Positions 32,626 to 44,338 of a stretch of DNA of 64,000 nucleotides are shown piece after piece. Below the pieces are notes generated by a model, which worked only from the letters and a program-made list of their open reading frames with translations, was not told the DNA's origin and did no database searches. The stretch is from Tretioscincus oriximinensis (taxonomy: Eukaryota; Chordata; Lepidosauria; Squamata; Gymnophthalmidae), in assembly GCA_022410635.1 (NCBI GenBank), contig JAJVDF010000253.1, positions 989,489-1,053,488 of the forward strand, given 5' to 3'. A program made the translations under genes and the position numbers. The number at the start of each line of letters is the position of its first letter. Positions within the stretch are counted from its first letter, which is position 1.

Positions 32626-34236
32626 ATTTAAAACGCTGTATTTGGGGGGAAGTTTATGTGTTCTGTATTACCTTCCATAGCAGTGATTGCTTTTGTATGG
32701 ACATACAGGATTTGTTGAGTTCTCTTCTTCTTATGTAAGTAATACATAATCTGCCTCTGCTCTCCCAAGTTTTCTTGAACGACAGCATGAATCAACTCTA
32801 CAGAAGTTATAGTTTGGGGTGATATGGAGTAAAGAACAAAACCATTTTAATGACAAGAAGCAAAGTACAAACACTGCAGACCGATTTAAAAGCTTCCATA
32901 TCTTAGTCAAATTTTAAATGGTGCCATTTGCTCGCAAATCTAAAATGCTGGTTGTCGAGGAAAAAAATGATTAAACCCCCATAATGCAAAACAGAGATCA
33001 TTGCAGGTAACAATCTTTTGTGGAGAAAAAATGGATGTTTTTAAGCATTATAGACTCAAATTAAACAATCTCTATTAAAAACGATACCCCTTCCTCTACA
33101 GCCATCTACCCATAGGTCAAATCTCAGATCCCAAAACAAAATGAGGAGTGAGCAAAATGAAGACTATAATGCCAATTAGTCTCTTGAATATGAAGCAGTT
33201 TTCTGATCTTTTTTACTTCTTTCTACATTCACTATCTTCAGGTAATAAGACTTGCAAATTTTAACCTACAATTATACTGCTGATTTCTTAAAATAACCTA
33301 TCTGAAAAATATCTTCTCTTCATGCCAAACCGGCAGAATTCCGATCAGTGGTCTGTAACATGCAGGAAGCTTCATTATTACTAATTTTGCATGAGCGCAA
33401 GTGTATGTGTTTACGTGTCTACAAATGTACACAACACAATATACAAGAACTCACCCCCAGTTGATAGAACAAATAATACAAAACTATATAAGAGCACAAA
33501 GAAAAACCTTCCTGGGTAAGATGAAAAGGTCACTTTGTTTGGTATCCTTCTTCCCTTAAAGGTCATAAAAATGTATTTTGATACCTAGCAGAAAATTATG
33601 GCACTAAGGCTGCATCCACAAGAGGGGATAGAAAGCAGGCTAGCCTGTTGTAGGTAGCTGGCTGTCCGCATGAGTTTCATGGCAGCAGTCATAGGTTGGT
33701 GGGAGGAACGAAGTGCCGGCCCCTGAATGGCCGAGAGTAGCCTTCCTTCCGCCCAGCCTGCTTTGTAGTGCTCACTGCTGATTGGCAGAGGGCTTGGCTG
33801 AGCAGGCCACATTCAGATGCAAAGAAGATTTGGGGGAATCAGCATCATGAGAATCTTAGTCTCAATTATATCTCAGAGTAGGAAACTGTTGTCTGCATGC
33901 TACAGGCTAGGGTAGAAGCACCTGGTGTCACACACACAGTCTGCACTTACTTTATTAATAAAATATGCATTGCTGATGAGCCTGAGTTTTATTAAGACCA
34001 ATCCCAGAGCTCGGATGGCGGTGTCATGGCTCATTGACTGGGAGTGAGGATAAAGGTTTTACTCCCCGGGGCCAAAGCCAGAGGAGATGTGTCCTTCCCA
34101 GCACCGCCTCTTCTTCAACAGCATGGCCTCGTTGCTGGTAACTTCCGCTTGTTGAAGCACTGTGGTGCTAGTGGTGCAGTCATCCCAGTGGATGTTCAGG
34201 ATGGTATGGCGGCAGCGCTGGTGAAAGTGCTCAAGT
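32626..34236. other. Unique AT-rich sequence
   Basis: No repeat family or coding segment is seen. 32800-33560 is free of recognisable repeats and could hold non-coding conserved DNA, but I have no comparison. Confidence 0.4.
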
Positions 34237-34520
34237 GGGCACAGTGGTATAATGGTTAAGAGTCTTGGTGTTTCAGCAGAGATCAAGTGTGAAGCCCTGT
34301 ATCAACTGTGCCCTCTACTGGTCTCAGCTCTAGACAACCCAGCTATTCCAAAGCAATAAATTGCCAATTAGATAAACGGGGACCATCACAGCATGGTGGG
34401 GAAGATAAAATGTAAGCCTCTGGGTGAAAAAAATAGCTTGTAAGCCTCTTTGGGTGAGAAAAGTAGGGTAGAAAAACCCAGTTCTTCGCCTCTTCTTACT
34501 CCTCCTCCTCCTCTTTCTGT
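34237..34520 (+). repeat. tRNA-derived SINE, full-length
   Basis: GGGCACAGTGGTATAATGGT is the head, GCCCTCTACTGGTCTCAGCT and CATGGTGGGGAAGATAAAAT the body, and GTAAGCCTCTTTGGGTGAGA with AGGGTAGAAAAACCCAG plus a TCC-rich tail the 3' end. This links the two SINE head types to one shared body. Confidence 0.75.
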
Positions 34521-35340
34521 TCCTTCTTTTCTTCCACCTTTTCCTTCTTTAAGAAGTTGTAGGTGACGGTAGGCAATGCTAGTTCTTGGGAGTGTAAAAA
34601 TAAATAAAAATAGACTTGAGATCTTTTCAGATCTTGCCAGGAAGTTCTGGAAATCATGGTGGCTTTGGATGCTGCTCTGGATGCCTGTATATCTATGCCA
34701 CAGGTTTGAAAGGCAGCCCTGCTATAGACAAATGCATAAAGTCACCTTTCGCTAAATTAGAACCCTGCTACGTAATCTACTATTGTGATTAATTATTGGT
34801 TTTACAACACTGTTTGTAGGTTATTTTCTTTGCCCTAGCTCACCCAAGGTGACTTCCAATGTCATGCTGGCACAATACCTTCAGACAATGCCATCCACAC
34901 TAACCAGATTGGTGGCACCAACTATAATTATTTAAATTATAGGGTCAGTTAAGACAAAGGAGGGGGAAAAGGCCTTAATTGTAGCCCAGCCAACATGGCT
35001 CTCCTTTCAAAATTGGCACTCGCAGTAGATAATTTTAATTAGGAGAGAGTAAACGGGAAGAGAGGTCGGTTTTATTTAAGGCCTGCTGAAAAACCTGCAC
35101 TTTTGAGGAAGGAATTCAGGCTGTGATTCGTGCTTGTCAATGAAGTTGAATTTATTGGCAGACGGAGGTAGGAAAGAAACTAAGACCCGTAGAAGTATGA
35201 AGAGACGATACAGGCTGCACCCACATGGTTGTATTTTGTTGTGAATTTTCTAAAAAATCTACAAGGGCTTTACCTTTTCTCTACCTGCAGCAAGGGAACT
35301 CCCCTGCAGATCTTAAGGCACGGGCAGGTTGATATGAACG
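34521..35340. other. Unique sequence with TAATTA-type motifs
   Basis: 34900-35170 is repeat-free and contains TTATAATTATTTAAATTATA, GACAAAGGAGG and GATAATTTTAATTAGGAG, resembling binding sites seen in developmental enhancers. No coding signal. Confidence 0.35.
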
Positions 35341-35613
35341 TAATGAAAACCAGTCTGATCTTGTGGTTAGAATGTCAAACTCTTTTCTGCTATTTTCCAC
35401 ACTTCCATTCTGCACTCCTTCAAAAGGCCACCTGTGTGACCTTGAGTTAGTTCTTCAGAGCCCATTTTTCATCTCACCTTCAGAAACTGTTTTGATACTG
35501 TTTTAATATGCAAATTTCGTATTGTGGATTTTATTTGTTGGCTGCCCTGAGACCTTTGTGTAGAGGGTGGGGTGTAAGTATAAATAAGTAATAATAAGTA
35601 AATAATAAATAAG
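35341..35613 (+). repeat. SINE 5' part joined to an L2 tail
   Basis: 35341-35480: AACCAGTCTGATCTTGTGGT, CATTCTGCACTCC and TGTGACCTTGAG are the old SINE head. 35490-35613: GGCTGCCCTGAGACC, GAGGGTGGGGTGTAAGTATA and an (AATAAGTA) tail are an L2 3' end. Confidence 0.5.
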
Positions 35614-35690
35614 TGCTATGGGACCTCTTGTTAGATATTCTGGACCCAGATTCACACAGCTATTTCTTTGAAATCTATGTCCTTTTCATT
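35612..35690 (+). repeat. Unclassified repeat, 3' end
   Basis: AAGTGCTATGGGACC, CTTGTTAGATATTCTGGACC and CACACAGCTATTTCTTTGAAAT show the inferred far end of the GAAGAAGTAGAC family. Confidence 0.55.
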
Positions 35691-36253
35691 ATGCTCTAAC
35701 AAAAAAGCTGTATTCGCTAACCTTCTGTTGTGGTTCTTTGTGAGAAGGTTGGAACTCTTCAGAGTCAAGGGCAAAATTTGCTGGTGGAACTTTACACCTT
35801 CCATGCTGATTCAGGATTGGTAGCAAATGGTTGTATTTAAGGAATTAGGAATTCCACCTCACCTTGATTGGCATTTTAATTAGCTCCTGTCTTTTGGCTG
35901 CCACGATAATCAGATTGTGGAGAATGGGTGGCTTACAGGCTGATGCACAAATCTTTAGATACCAACATCTTTAAAGAGAGCCTTACAGGTGTTAATTCTT
36001 GATGGGAGCGATACAGTCAAGTTAGCCTTGTCTAACGGAGGAACAAGTTTAACCATATCATGCTAAAAGGAATTATTGGGTTGTTGTTGTTAAAGCATAT
36101 AAGAAACCAAAAATAAAATATGTTCATCTTTCAGGTCACCAGTAGTGTGACAAAAATTCTTAAGCAAAAAAGAGGGAAAGCTTGATTTCCTGGTCTTTGC
36201 AAAGGAAAACATTGACAAATGGTTCTTTAAAAAGCATTCTCCCATTTCTTTAA

Positions 36254-36756
36254 CATAAGAACATAAGAAGAGCCATACTGGATCAGGCCACAGCCCATCT
36301 AGTCCAGCATTCTGTGTCACACAGAGGCCCACCAGATGCACCTGGGCAGTCCGAACAGAGGAAAGCAAAATATGCTGCTCCTGTTCGTGACTCCCTGCAA
36401 ATGGTATTTCAAGAGTCCTGCCTGTTGCTCCATCCCGGAGGCTACATCCAGACAACTATCTTAGTATCCATTTATACCCTTAGTGTCCATAAACCTGTCT
36501 AGTCCTGTCTTGAAACTATCCAAGCTGTTAGCTACCACTACCTCTTCAGGAATTTAATTCCACAGGCCGATGAGCCTCTGGGTGAAAAAATACTTTCCTT
36601 TGTCTGTTCTCACTTTTCTACCCAACAGTTTTAAGGAGNGCCCTCTGGTCCTTGTGTTGTGTGATAGAGAAAACATTTTTTCTNTATTCACTCTGTCGAT
36701 CCCATGCATGATTTTGTACACTTCAATCAGATCACCCCTCAAACGTCTTTGTTCCC
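36254..36756 (-). mobile_element. CR1/L3-clade LINE, 3' end with ORF2 remnant
   Basis: Minus strand: [52 protein letters not shown] and then the 3' UTR ending in (TTCTTATG). It has a few Ns and one stop in the tail region, and is broken on the 5' side by truncation near 36756. Confidence 0.85.
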
Positions 36757-36851
36757 ACCCATGAGATAAAGCCCTCATTGAGGTGACTGTAGCTCAGAAA
36801 TAGGGAGAAACTGATCAAACGTTGACGTTTAAAAACTGATTCTGCATCCCT

Positions 36852-36905
36852 GCCAAGTAAATCTAGCAAGGAGATCTCGTGGCACCTTAGTTCACACAAC
36901 AATTT
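36852..36905 (-). repeat. Unclassified repeat, inverted fragment
   Basis: AAATCTAGCAAGGAGATCTC and GTGGCACCTTAG are the complement of the CTAAAGTGC...CCTTGCTAGATTT portion of the family. Confidence 0.5.
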
Positions 36906-37269
36906 CTCACCTTTTCCTCGGTGGGATGTTCCACCATTTTCNCTCCTCAGCCACATATCTTAATGGAGGCTACACTAGGTCATGCCATCCTCAATCTCCT
37001 ATTGCAGATCTTTTCCGGCTGCATTGCAACACCCCTGTATTCGCCATTGTAAGCTGTCTGCAGCCCTGATAGCTGTCCCCATCCTTGTGAGGAGATGAGC
37101 AGCGCGAGAAGACGCCAGCCAACAGAACTGCAGGATCATAGCTGGGTGGGCATGTGCTGTTCAATTTTTTGTGTTCCTTTCGGCAGCCTCACCCCTCTTT
37201 CTCCCCANAATTTCTTGTAGACTGAGGATTTCACTTGCTTTCTCCCTCCATGTGGACATAGCCTTAGAT

Positions 37270-37755
37270 CCTGTCCCCACTGAGCCTTATTATTTATTTA
37301 TTTATTTACAATTTTATACTGCCCTACACCCGTAGGTCTCAGGGCGGTTAACAATAAAACCATCATTTTAACACATTAAAAACAGCCTTTTCTAAAAATG
37401 GGGAGGAGACAGTAGTTTTCTAGCCAAAGGCCGGGCCAAAGAGGTGCGTCTTTAAGCGTTTTCTGAAAGTGCACAGAGATGGTGATTGACGCACCTCAAG
37501 GGGGAGACCGTTCCAAAGCATGGGAGCTGCCCCAGAGAAGACCATATTCCAGGTTCCCAACCTCTCTGCCACTGAGGGTGGTGGTACAGTCAGGAGGGGC
37601 TCCCCTGCAGATCTTAAGGCACGAGCAGGCTCATTCTGGGTTATATCTTGAAACAGGAGCCTGCCATCTACATGCCAGTCTAGACTATGGCAGACCTTGA
37701 ATGGCCAAGCTCTTTTCTGAGATATAACCCAGAATAAGGCTTAGTGGGGACAAGG
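37270..37755. mobile_element. MITE (CCTGTCCCCACTGAG family) split by an L2 fragment
   Basis: The left end CCTGTCCCCACTGAGCCTT lies at 37270-37290. The remaining MITE (ATTCTGGGTTATATCTTG through AAGGCTTAGTGGGGACAAGG) resumes at about 37632-37755. Sequence order across the interruption matches the intact copy at 47311. Confidence 0.7.
37291..37631 (-). mobile_element. L2-clade LINE 3' end inserted in the MITE
   Basis: (TTTA)n, then CTGCCCTACACCCGTAGGTC and GGGCGGTTAACAATAAAA, is the inverted L2 tail. The coding remnant on the minus strand includes a segment complementary to CTCAAGGGGGAGACCGTTCC and GGGAGCTGCCCCAGAG. The insertion truncates cleanly in ACGAGCAGGCTC. Confidence 0.7.
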
Positions 37756-37825
37756 CTTTAAAGTCAAACAGGAAAAAGCTAGATAGAATGAACTTCCCAG
37801 ACANCTTGACTTCAGCAGCCTTAAC

Positions 37826-37957
37826 ATCTGAAGAAATAGACTTGTCTGTGAAAGCTCATGCTGCCTCCCTTTTTCTTGCAAGTCCCTAAAGTGCTACGAG
37901 ACCCTCTTGTTAGACTTTCTGGACCTAGAGCAACATGGCTATTTTTTTGAAATGAAA
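37826..37957 (+). repeat. Unclassified GAAGAAGTAGAC repeat, best-preserved direct copy
   Basis: ACATCTGAAGAAATAGACTT, GTGAAAGCTCATGCTGCC, TTTTTCTTGCAAGTCCC, AAAGTGCTACGAGACC, TTGTTAGACTTTCTGGACC and ATGGCTATTTTTTTGAAAT appear in order. Together with 29885 this suggests inverted ends TTTCA(A/G)AGAAATAGCC. Confidence 0.65.
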
Positions 37958-38095
37958 ACTATGTGATAGAGTAGCTCATGCAGGTGAGCCTGGAGGTTTC
38001 ATGCCTCCCGCAATAATTAAAATCATAATTCCTCAGCTGCAATCTTAATTGCTGGAGGTAGGGGGCAGTATATGATCAGTACTGCTATTCTGATG

Positions 38096-38187
38096 CCCCC
38101 CCCCCTAATTCTGGGGGAGGGGTAAGTTTTGCTTTTATGCTCCCTCCCACTTTAATCTTACTAACCAACCAACACCCCCCCCCCCCC
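38096..38187. repeat. Poly-C runs
   Basis: Homopolymer C at 38096-38105 and about 15 C at 38173-38187. Prone to sequencing error. Confidence 0.9.
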
Positions 38188-38218
38188 GAATCCTATACCT
38201 GTCTGCATCAGGCAACAT

Positions 38219-38386
38219 GACAATTACCAGATAAAAACAGGAGAGCAATGCAACATTTTAAAGGGTATAAAAAGAAGCAATTTTAGCAGCTGTGGATGAC
38301 GTCCTAAGTTTCTTCTCCTGAAATTGCTTATTTTTTACATTAATTAAAGGTGCAGGGCTGCTATCCTGTTTTGTATAGTAACTCCG
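38219..38386. mobile_element. Palindromic MITE, GGTAACCC family (copy 4, diverged)
   Basis: The left arm (ACCAGATAAAAACAGGAG, GCAACATTTTAAAGGG) pairs with the right arm (TTAAAGGTGCAGGGCTGC, ATCCTGTTTTGTATAG). The centre AGCAGCTGTGGATGACGTC parallels the CAGC-containing centre of the others. The terminal GGTTAC is damaged. Confidence 0.55.
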
Positions 38387-38584
38387 GGCAACGCTATACT
38401 ATGGAGAAAAAAAATTTCCTTCACATTTTGTCTCATTCTCTTGGTTGAAGATTTCTTCAAAGAAAAGAGCAGATAAGATACACATGAATGGAACCTTCTA
38501 CTGTCTGTGTTGGAAGATTTTCAGTTGCTTGAGATTTTAGGGGTGTCCCGAATGAATGTCTTTAGATCTCCTAGAAAACGGTTT

Positions 38585-39120
38585 GGAAGCTACAACTGGT
38601 GCAGAATGCAGCAGCTAAACTGTTGGCTGGAAACATGTTACAATGATCTTAAAAGAGCTGTACTGGCTTCCGATTGGCTACCAAGCCCACGTCAAGGTAT
38701 TAACTCTAACCTATAACTTAAATAACTTGAGCCCCAAATACCTAAAGGAATGCCTTCTCTCATATCAACCTGCCCACGCCTTAAGATCTGCAGAGGAGAC
38801 CCTCCCGACTGTACCACCTCCCTCAGTTCCAAAGAGGTTGGGAATCTGGGAATAGGGTCTTCTCTAAAGCAGCCCCCAGATTATGGAATAGTCTCTCCCT
38901 TGAGGTGCGTCAACCACCATCTCTGTATGCTTTCACAATACGCTTGAAAATGCTCTTCTTTAGCCCGGCCTTTGGCGGAAAAAAACCAGCTCTCCCTTCC
39001 CTCTTTCCAGATATTATTGTTTTAGTATATATCACCCTATTTTTTATTGTTCATCACCCCGAGACCTTCGGGAATAAGGTGGTACAGAAATGTAAATAAA
39101 TAAACCCATAAGTAAATAAA
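38585..39120 (+). mobile_element. L2-clade LINE 3' end
   Basis: In shifting frames: QLVQNAAAKLLAG-like, LKELYWLPIGYQAHVKVLTL, YNLNNLSPKYLKECLLSYQP and ALRSAEETLPTVPPPS. The end is CACCCCGAGACCTTCGG, GTGGTACAGAAATGTAAATA and (AAATA). This is the best-preserved L2 end in the window, still with several frame breaks. Confidence 0.8.
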
Positions 39121-39910
39121 TAAGTACCGTAGCCACGTTGTGTCCACTTGCTGTCCTTATCGGAATTCATTATGCACAGTAGATTATTGGCATCAAGGGA
39201 AATGAGCATGGTGTTGATATGTGACTGTGACTCCCTAAGGGATACAGCTGCTACCTTTAGCTCAACAGGGAAAGTTTAAAAGCCAAAGGCAAAGAGAACT
39301 GCAGCCAAAGCCTACAGGGTTGATTACCACCTTTCCCCACAAGGTTGTTCGTCAGCGTTGACTCAGCACTTTCAAGCCTAATGATGATGTCCCTGGAGAA
39401 ATCACCAGGTTGATTGATGGCACTCTTGGGTAGGAGAAGAAGAAATAAATGCTTGCCTTTCTCCCATAATACACTGTATCATATTCTTGACTAAAAGTTG
39501 AAGCTAATGGCTCAGAGTCCGGTTTAGCGATATAATGCAAGAGGAATCAATCAGGGAATTCTGAGAGGCATCAGGCACTTACTCTCCAATCAACATTTTC
39601 CCACTTTATTTGCTCCTTGTATATCCAGGCCATAAGCCGTTGTGTCCCTGCCTACACCCACGTCCATTCATGCGTGCCGATCCCAGAGGCTTCCACACCA
39701 TGGCAACGCCCAGGATGCTGCCATCACAATAATGCGACTCCTGCATGCCTGCTCCTTGATTTGCTGTCGGGAGCATGATCTCGCACAACTTCAGCCAAGA
39801 TCCCTCTCTGGCAAGGGAGACGATCTGCATGGCGGTGACACATTGGCAATGGGAGTGGATTCTAGGGACTCTGCCACAGAATGGCTATTTCTCCAACATT
39901 TGATTAGAAA
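39121..39910. other. No recognisable feature
   Basis: Ordinary sequence. The CG-moderate stretch 39600-39900 has two overlapping open frames (93 and 74 codons) without motifs. Confidence 0.4.
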
Positions 39911-39916
39911 GGCAAA

Positions 39917-39947
<31 letters not shown>

Positions 39948-39965
39948 ATCATCATCATCATCATC
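39911..39965. repeat. (AAAT)n and (CAT)n microsatellite
   Basis: About nine AAAT units pass directly into six ATC units, immediately left of the inverted-repeat arm at 39966. Confidence 0.95.
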
Positions 39966-40531
39966 ATATGCAGACTACTGCAATTTCTACTGCTACTAAT
40001 AACAGCAAGAACAATTGATGATGATGATGATGATGACCATTTAATTAAAAAAAAAATCTGCGATACTCTATAGAAATATTAATCTCTTCTGCTACATACA
40101 CATCTGGGCACATACGAAAGGAAATAATGCCAAGGTGATATGCATTTCTATACAAATGGCAGATAAATGGCTGATTCTCCACTAGACTTTATTTCAGGAA
40201 ATACCTTGGAACGAGGTGCTTGCCATCTGCATGAATATATATATATTTATTTATTTGAATTTTTCTACTCCCCTGTACTTGAAGACCTCAGGGTGGCTAA
40301 CAGTAAAACAGAACTAACATGCTACAAAACAGTAGTACCGTGCAATAAGGAAGAAAGCANTGGATATTTTTTTTGAACCAGTGGTCAAATTAAACAGGTT
40401 TCAGCCTTTTGCACTCATAACTTCTCTATTCTATCATCATCGTCGTCGTCGTCGTCGTGGTCATCATCATCATCATCATCTATTGTTCTTGCTGTTATTA
40501 GTAGCAGTAGAAATTGCAGTAGTCTGCATAT
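39966..40531. repeat. Inverted repeat, two 74-bp arms
   Basis: The left arm (39966-40039) and the right arm (40458-40531, inverted) match over 74 bases with one mismatch. They include ATATGCAGACTACTGCAATT, TAATAACAGCAAGAACAAT, exactly six GAT units and GACCA. The arms are separated by 418 bases holding an L2 tail fragment (40235-40330). Identical microsatellite counts in both arms suggest a recent copying event or transposon ends. Confidence 0.85.
40432..40485. repeat. (CGT)n and (CAT)n microsatellite
   Basis: About six CGT units are followed by six CAT units. The CAT part belongs to the right arm of the inverted repeat. Confidence 0.9.
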
Positions 40532-40754
40532 TGGTATTGTTATATTGTTATTGTTATATTGTTATTATTTTGTTGTTGTTGTTACTGATTTTGTAGACGC
40601 TTTAAATCTCTCTGATGTCCAAGCAATTCACCAGTCAAAACTTCAAAAGTATATTGTATACGGAGGACTAGTGAACTTTGATGTTTAGTTGAATTTTAAT
40701 CTGGCAGAATTGAAAAACACTGGAGACATTGGGCCCATATTTTGCCCATGGGCT

Positions 40755-41825
40755 GCAATTTACATACTTACTTATTGACTTATTTATTTACTTTTATTTA
40801 TTTATTTTATTCCCNGTCTTCCCGCACTTACTTCGGGTTTTATAATAATAAAAGCAATAAAAAACATTAGTATCTTCTTATTGCTACCGGTAGCTATATT
40901 TTGCCTAAATACGAGTTAGGGGTTTTTATTATTATTTACTATGAGGCCTTTGCAGTGCTTTTCCAGTTCCTTTGCGATGCCTGACTTCATCCTATGGCTT
41001 TGTGGCTCAGTTTCAGTTCCATCCATAGAAAGAGCGCAGAGTAGCTTGATTAGTGACTTTTTTTTAAGTTTCTAAAGACTCTCTGATGGAAAGCAAGGAC
41101 TTAATAATTACACCCTATTAATCCCTTCAACAACCCACTGTGCAGAGCATTCAGCCTCTTTGCTGGAATAATAAAATGGGTGTGTTTTTGCTGTGCCTGT
41201 CTGAAGTGCTTGGAAATTGCCACAGCCTGTTAGGGATCCATTTATTTCCTCCCTCTTCCCTTTCCCGATCTGTCTGCCCCCCCCCCCCAACCCCTCCCTC
41301 CCTCCTGCCCTTCAGCACAAAGCCCTGAAGTGTACGCCTGTCCTCCATGTTTATGTATACATTCTTTGAACAGTCAAAGCGGAGTCTCAAGGAGCGTTCC
41401 CTGTGGCTAAGAAAGCAAGATTAATAAGCCCTTCATGGAGAAGTTCCCTTGCCTGTGAATTTGCTACAAAACACCCCATTCTCTCGTGAGAGGCAGAGTT
41501 TTGTTACATGCAATTAGGACACAGCCGCAATGCTATATGGGAACACTTTAGCTCACGTCGGGGGATTGTGGCCTGTTCTCTAGGAAGCGAAGAGACACTG
41601 TTGGAGAAAGGCAACTGCAGATGGAGATCTCGACTGTACTGTCCTCTTTGAAGACCCAGGAGCAGCTCTAAGGAGACCCGTCCCAGGGGAAATGTAGAAG
41701 ATACAGATGCTGGCTTAGCATTTAAAGGAGTGAATGCTCAGGAAGCCAATTTTTCTAAAAGGGCATTAATAAACTGGACCAAGTTCATGGAAGAGTTGCA
41801 AGGATGGTGAGTGGTCTGGAAACTA
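40755..41825. other. L2 tail remnant, then unique sequence
   Basis: 40755-40860 is an inverted L2 tail ((TTTA)n, CCCGCACTTACTTCGGG). 40870-41700 contains no recognisable repeat apart from a 13-base C run at 41276-41288. It could be host single-copy DNA. No exon seen. Confidence 0.45.
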
Positions 41826-42040
41826 TAAGAACCTAAGGGGACTCCTGCTGAATGGGGCCAGAGACCANCTAGTCCAGCCTTCCGTCTCACACAGTGGCCT
41901 ACCAATTGCAACCAGGCAGTCTGAAGCAGAAGGCAAAACCTGTTCTTCACTCCCTGCAAATGGTAATTCAGGAATACTGCCTGTTTCTCTATCTTGGAGA
42001 CAGGATTAGGAGATCTATCCCAGTAGCTATTTGTACTCTA
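41826..42040 (-). repeat. Diverged L3-type LINE 3' end
   Basis: AAGAACCTAAGGGGACTCCT, TAGTCCAGCCTTCC, CTCACACAGTGGCCTACCAA, GTCTGAAGCAGAAGGCAAAA and GGAATACTGCCTGTTTCTC match the older L3 subfamily (24413, 3799). It is truncated where CR1 sequence of opposite orientation begins at about 42064. Confidence 0.65.
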
Positions 42041-42063
42041 AGAGAAATGGTTAAAATGATCTA

Positions 42064-42392
42064 AGGTTGTTTAGTCTGCAATAGAGAAGACTGGGAGGAG
42101 ACCTGATTGTTGCCTACAAATATCTGGGGGGCTTTTCACAGATCAGATGGGTCAGATTTGTTCTCATTGTCACATGGAAGGACTAGAAGCAATGGGATGA
42201 AACTGCAAGGGAGGCACAGAAGAGGTACTAGAAAAAGCTTTCTGGCTGTCAGGGTGATCAACCAGTGGAATAGGCTGCCACAAGAGTTGGCAGCCACCTA
42301 TCAGGGATGGTTTAATGACTCCTGCATAGAGCAAGGGGTAAGATCTGATGACACCGAGGTCCCTTCCAACTCTACAGTTCCATGATCTACTG
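42064..42392 (+). mobile_element. CR1 LINE 3' end with ORF2 remnant
   Basis: The remnant frame reads GGDLIVAYKYLG-like, then SDLFSLSHGRTRSNGMKLQG, AVRVINQWNRLPQE and LAATYQGW. The 3' UTR is CAGGGATGGTTTAATGACTC, CTGCATAGAGCAAGGGG and CCTTCCAACTCTACAGTTCC. The order and spacing are those of CR1. It is 5'-truncated and non-functional. Confidence 0.85.
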
Positions 42393-42837
42393 GAAGGAAG
42401 CCCATCTAAGGCAAATAAGTAGTTGGAATGAGTAGGACACCCACTCTCCAAGCTCAAGTCCTTGAAAAGAAAAAGATCAACACTATTGAGATCTAAAAGG
42501 AAATGGNGCAAGTGTCAAGGCCCAAAGTGTCCCTAAACCATAGCAATAAAAATAGTTAATAAAGATTCTTACTGACTAAACCTTCTGCTGGATTCTCCCT
42601 GGAGGAGTAAAAATGATTGTTAACTATTGTTAATTGGAATCAGATTTCCAAAGAGTTCAAAATTGCAACCAATGAATTCTCTTCCAATGATAAGAGCTAC
42701 TGAAATCTCTTGTGGTTTAAATGGAACAGCTCTAATCATTCTCCATTATTTTGGATGGTATATTAACACTGAGATCAGTGTGTCATGATTGCAGTACTGG
42801 ATCCTTACCTAGTCATCTCCTGGTTCAGTTCCACACT

Positions 42838-42985
42838 CCTGCCAGTGCTGGGAGTTTTNTGGTGGGAAATCTCACAGCNGAAGCCNGAAATTCTCGGANA
42901 TCTTTGACATTTNCATGGAAATTTTGTGATGTCACTTCTGGGGCGGAACTGGAAGTGACATCACTTCTGACCCCGGAGTATTTCT
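42838..42985 (+). repeat. Repeat with TGATGTCACTTC / AAGTGACATCAC motifs
   Basis: GGTGGGAAATCTCACAGC, TTTTGTGATGTCACTTCTGG and GGAAGTGACATCACTTCTGA make an internal near-palindrome. It shares its blocks with 1545-1755. Confidence 0.6.
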
Positions 42986-44235
42986 CCTACATTACTATAC
43001 AAGGACCCATACTTTGTACATGAATAGAGAATCTCACAAGATTCTCATGCAGTTTTCAGCACTATGCTCCTCCATGAAGCCAGCCAGGTGAACTCTCTCA
43101 GCTCTGCTGACATCACAGGGGATCTGCTGTGGAGAAAGCAACACAAGCTACGCGAGATGATGATGATATGGTTTAAGTTGGGTACATAAAAATGGGATAG
43201 AGATGGAATTTGGGAGACTTTCAAATGGTGGATCAGAAAAACCAGTTAGAAATCAAGGCTGCCTCCACACATTTCTTTCCTGCTGTAAGAGTATGATTAC
43301 GAGGGATTTGCTTCATGTAATTGTGTGAATNAAAGTCGGTAGTGCTAGAAAGGGCTGTCATTACTATTTTTCTTGCTAGTACATTTATGTATCGTTCACA
43401 GCACAATTACCTTTCTTTGTATCACTTAGGGCCTCCTTATGATGTTATAAATACCAGACTGACTGCACCATTGATTTTATATTCGCATGTACATTGGTTC
43501 TGATGGGTTGGTATATATTAAAATCTTCTTACCTATTTGGAAGTTTGAGTAATCCAATGCATTACATTGACAACATTGTGACAATGTGAATTATTGACAA
43601 ATAATTCAGTATATGTAGATTTTTNNAAAAAAAGGTTTACAAAAAAAGAAAGAGCAGGAAACATTTATTTGAATAAATCACCAACATTGCTGCTGACATC
43701 ATCACCATCTTCATCACACAGGAAAGGGTAGGGAAATAACACAATGGGAAAGAATAGCCTGAGCTTTTGGTGTCCAAGAGTAAATGCGCTTTTACTCTGT
43801 CCTTCTAATGTTTATTCTGGGCCAAAGTAAAGCAGATCTACAGGGGAAGGAATACCAATGTATTAATTATGCAAAAGAAGATACACATTTGGCTACTATC
43901 TTGTTCTTTGTATAACTGTATNGCAATTATGATTCTGATGCATAATTTATTCTGTTTCTGTTGGTCATTATCAGAATGGGGAAGTGAACGAAACTCTTAC
44001 TGACCACTGGAAACTGACAAGGTCCTTTCAAACAATTTTCAGTTTGTCCAAAGATAATAATATGATGACACACTGGCAAACATAACCCACCGGCATATCA
44101 TTTCCCCCTTTCATGAGACCTCTGAGTACATTAAAACGCAAACTCTTAATTGAACACAGATTTCTTGGCATATTCCCTCCTTACTATATTCCTTATATGA
44201 CTTGAGGTTATTCCTTTGGACATCAAATTAAGGCT
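42986..44235. other. No recognisable feature
   Basis: AT-rich sequence with a few Ns. I see no repeat or gene. Confidence 0.4.
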
Positions 44236-44338
44236 CATAGAATCACAGAGATGGAAGGGACCTCTGGAGTCATCGGGTCCAACCTCCTGCTCAATGCAAA
44301 ATTCACTAACCCATCACACATCACACCAGTCTTTAAAA
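44236..44338 (-). mobile_element. CR1 LINE 3' end, short
   Basis: TCATAGAATCACAGAGATGG, AAGGGACCTCTGGAGTCATC, GGGTCCAACCTCCTGCTCA and an early break at CACACATCACACCAG. It adjoins an L2 copy in the opposite orientation. Confidence 0.75.
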
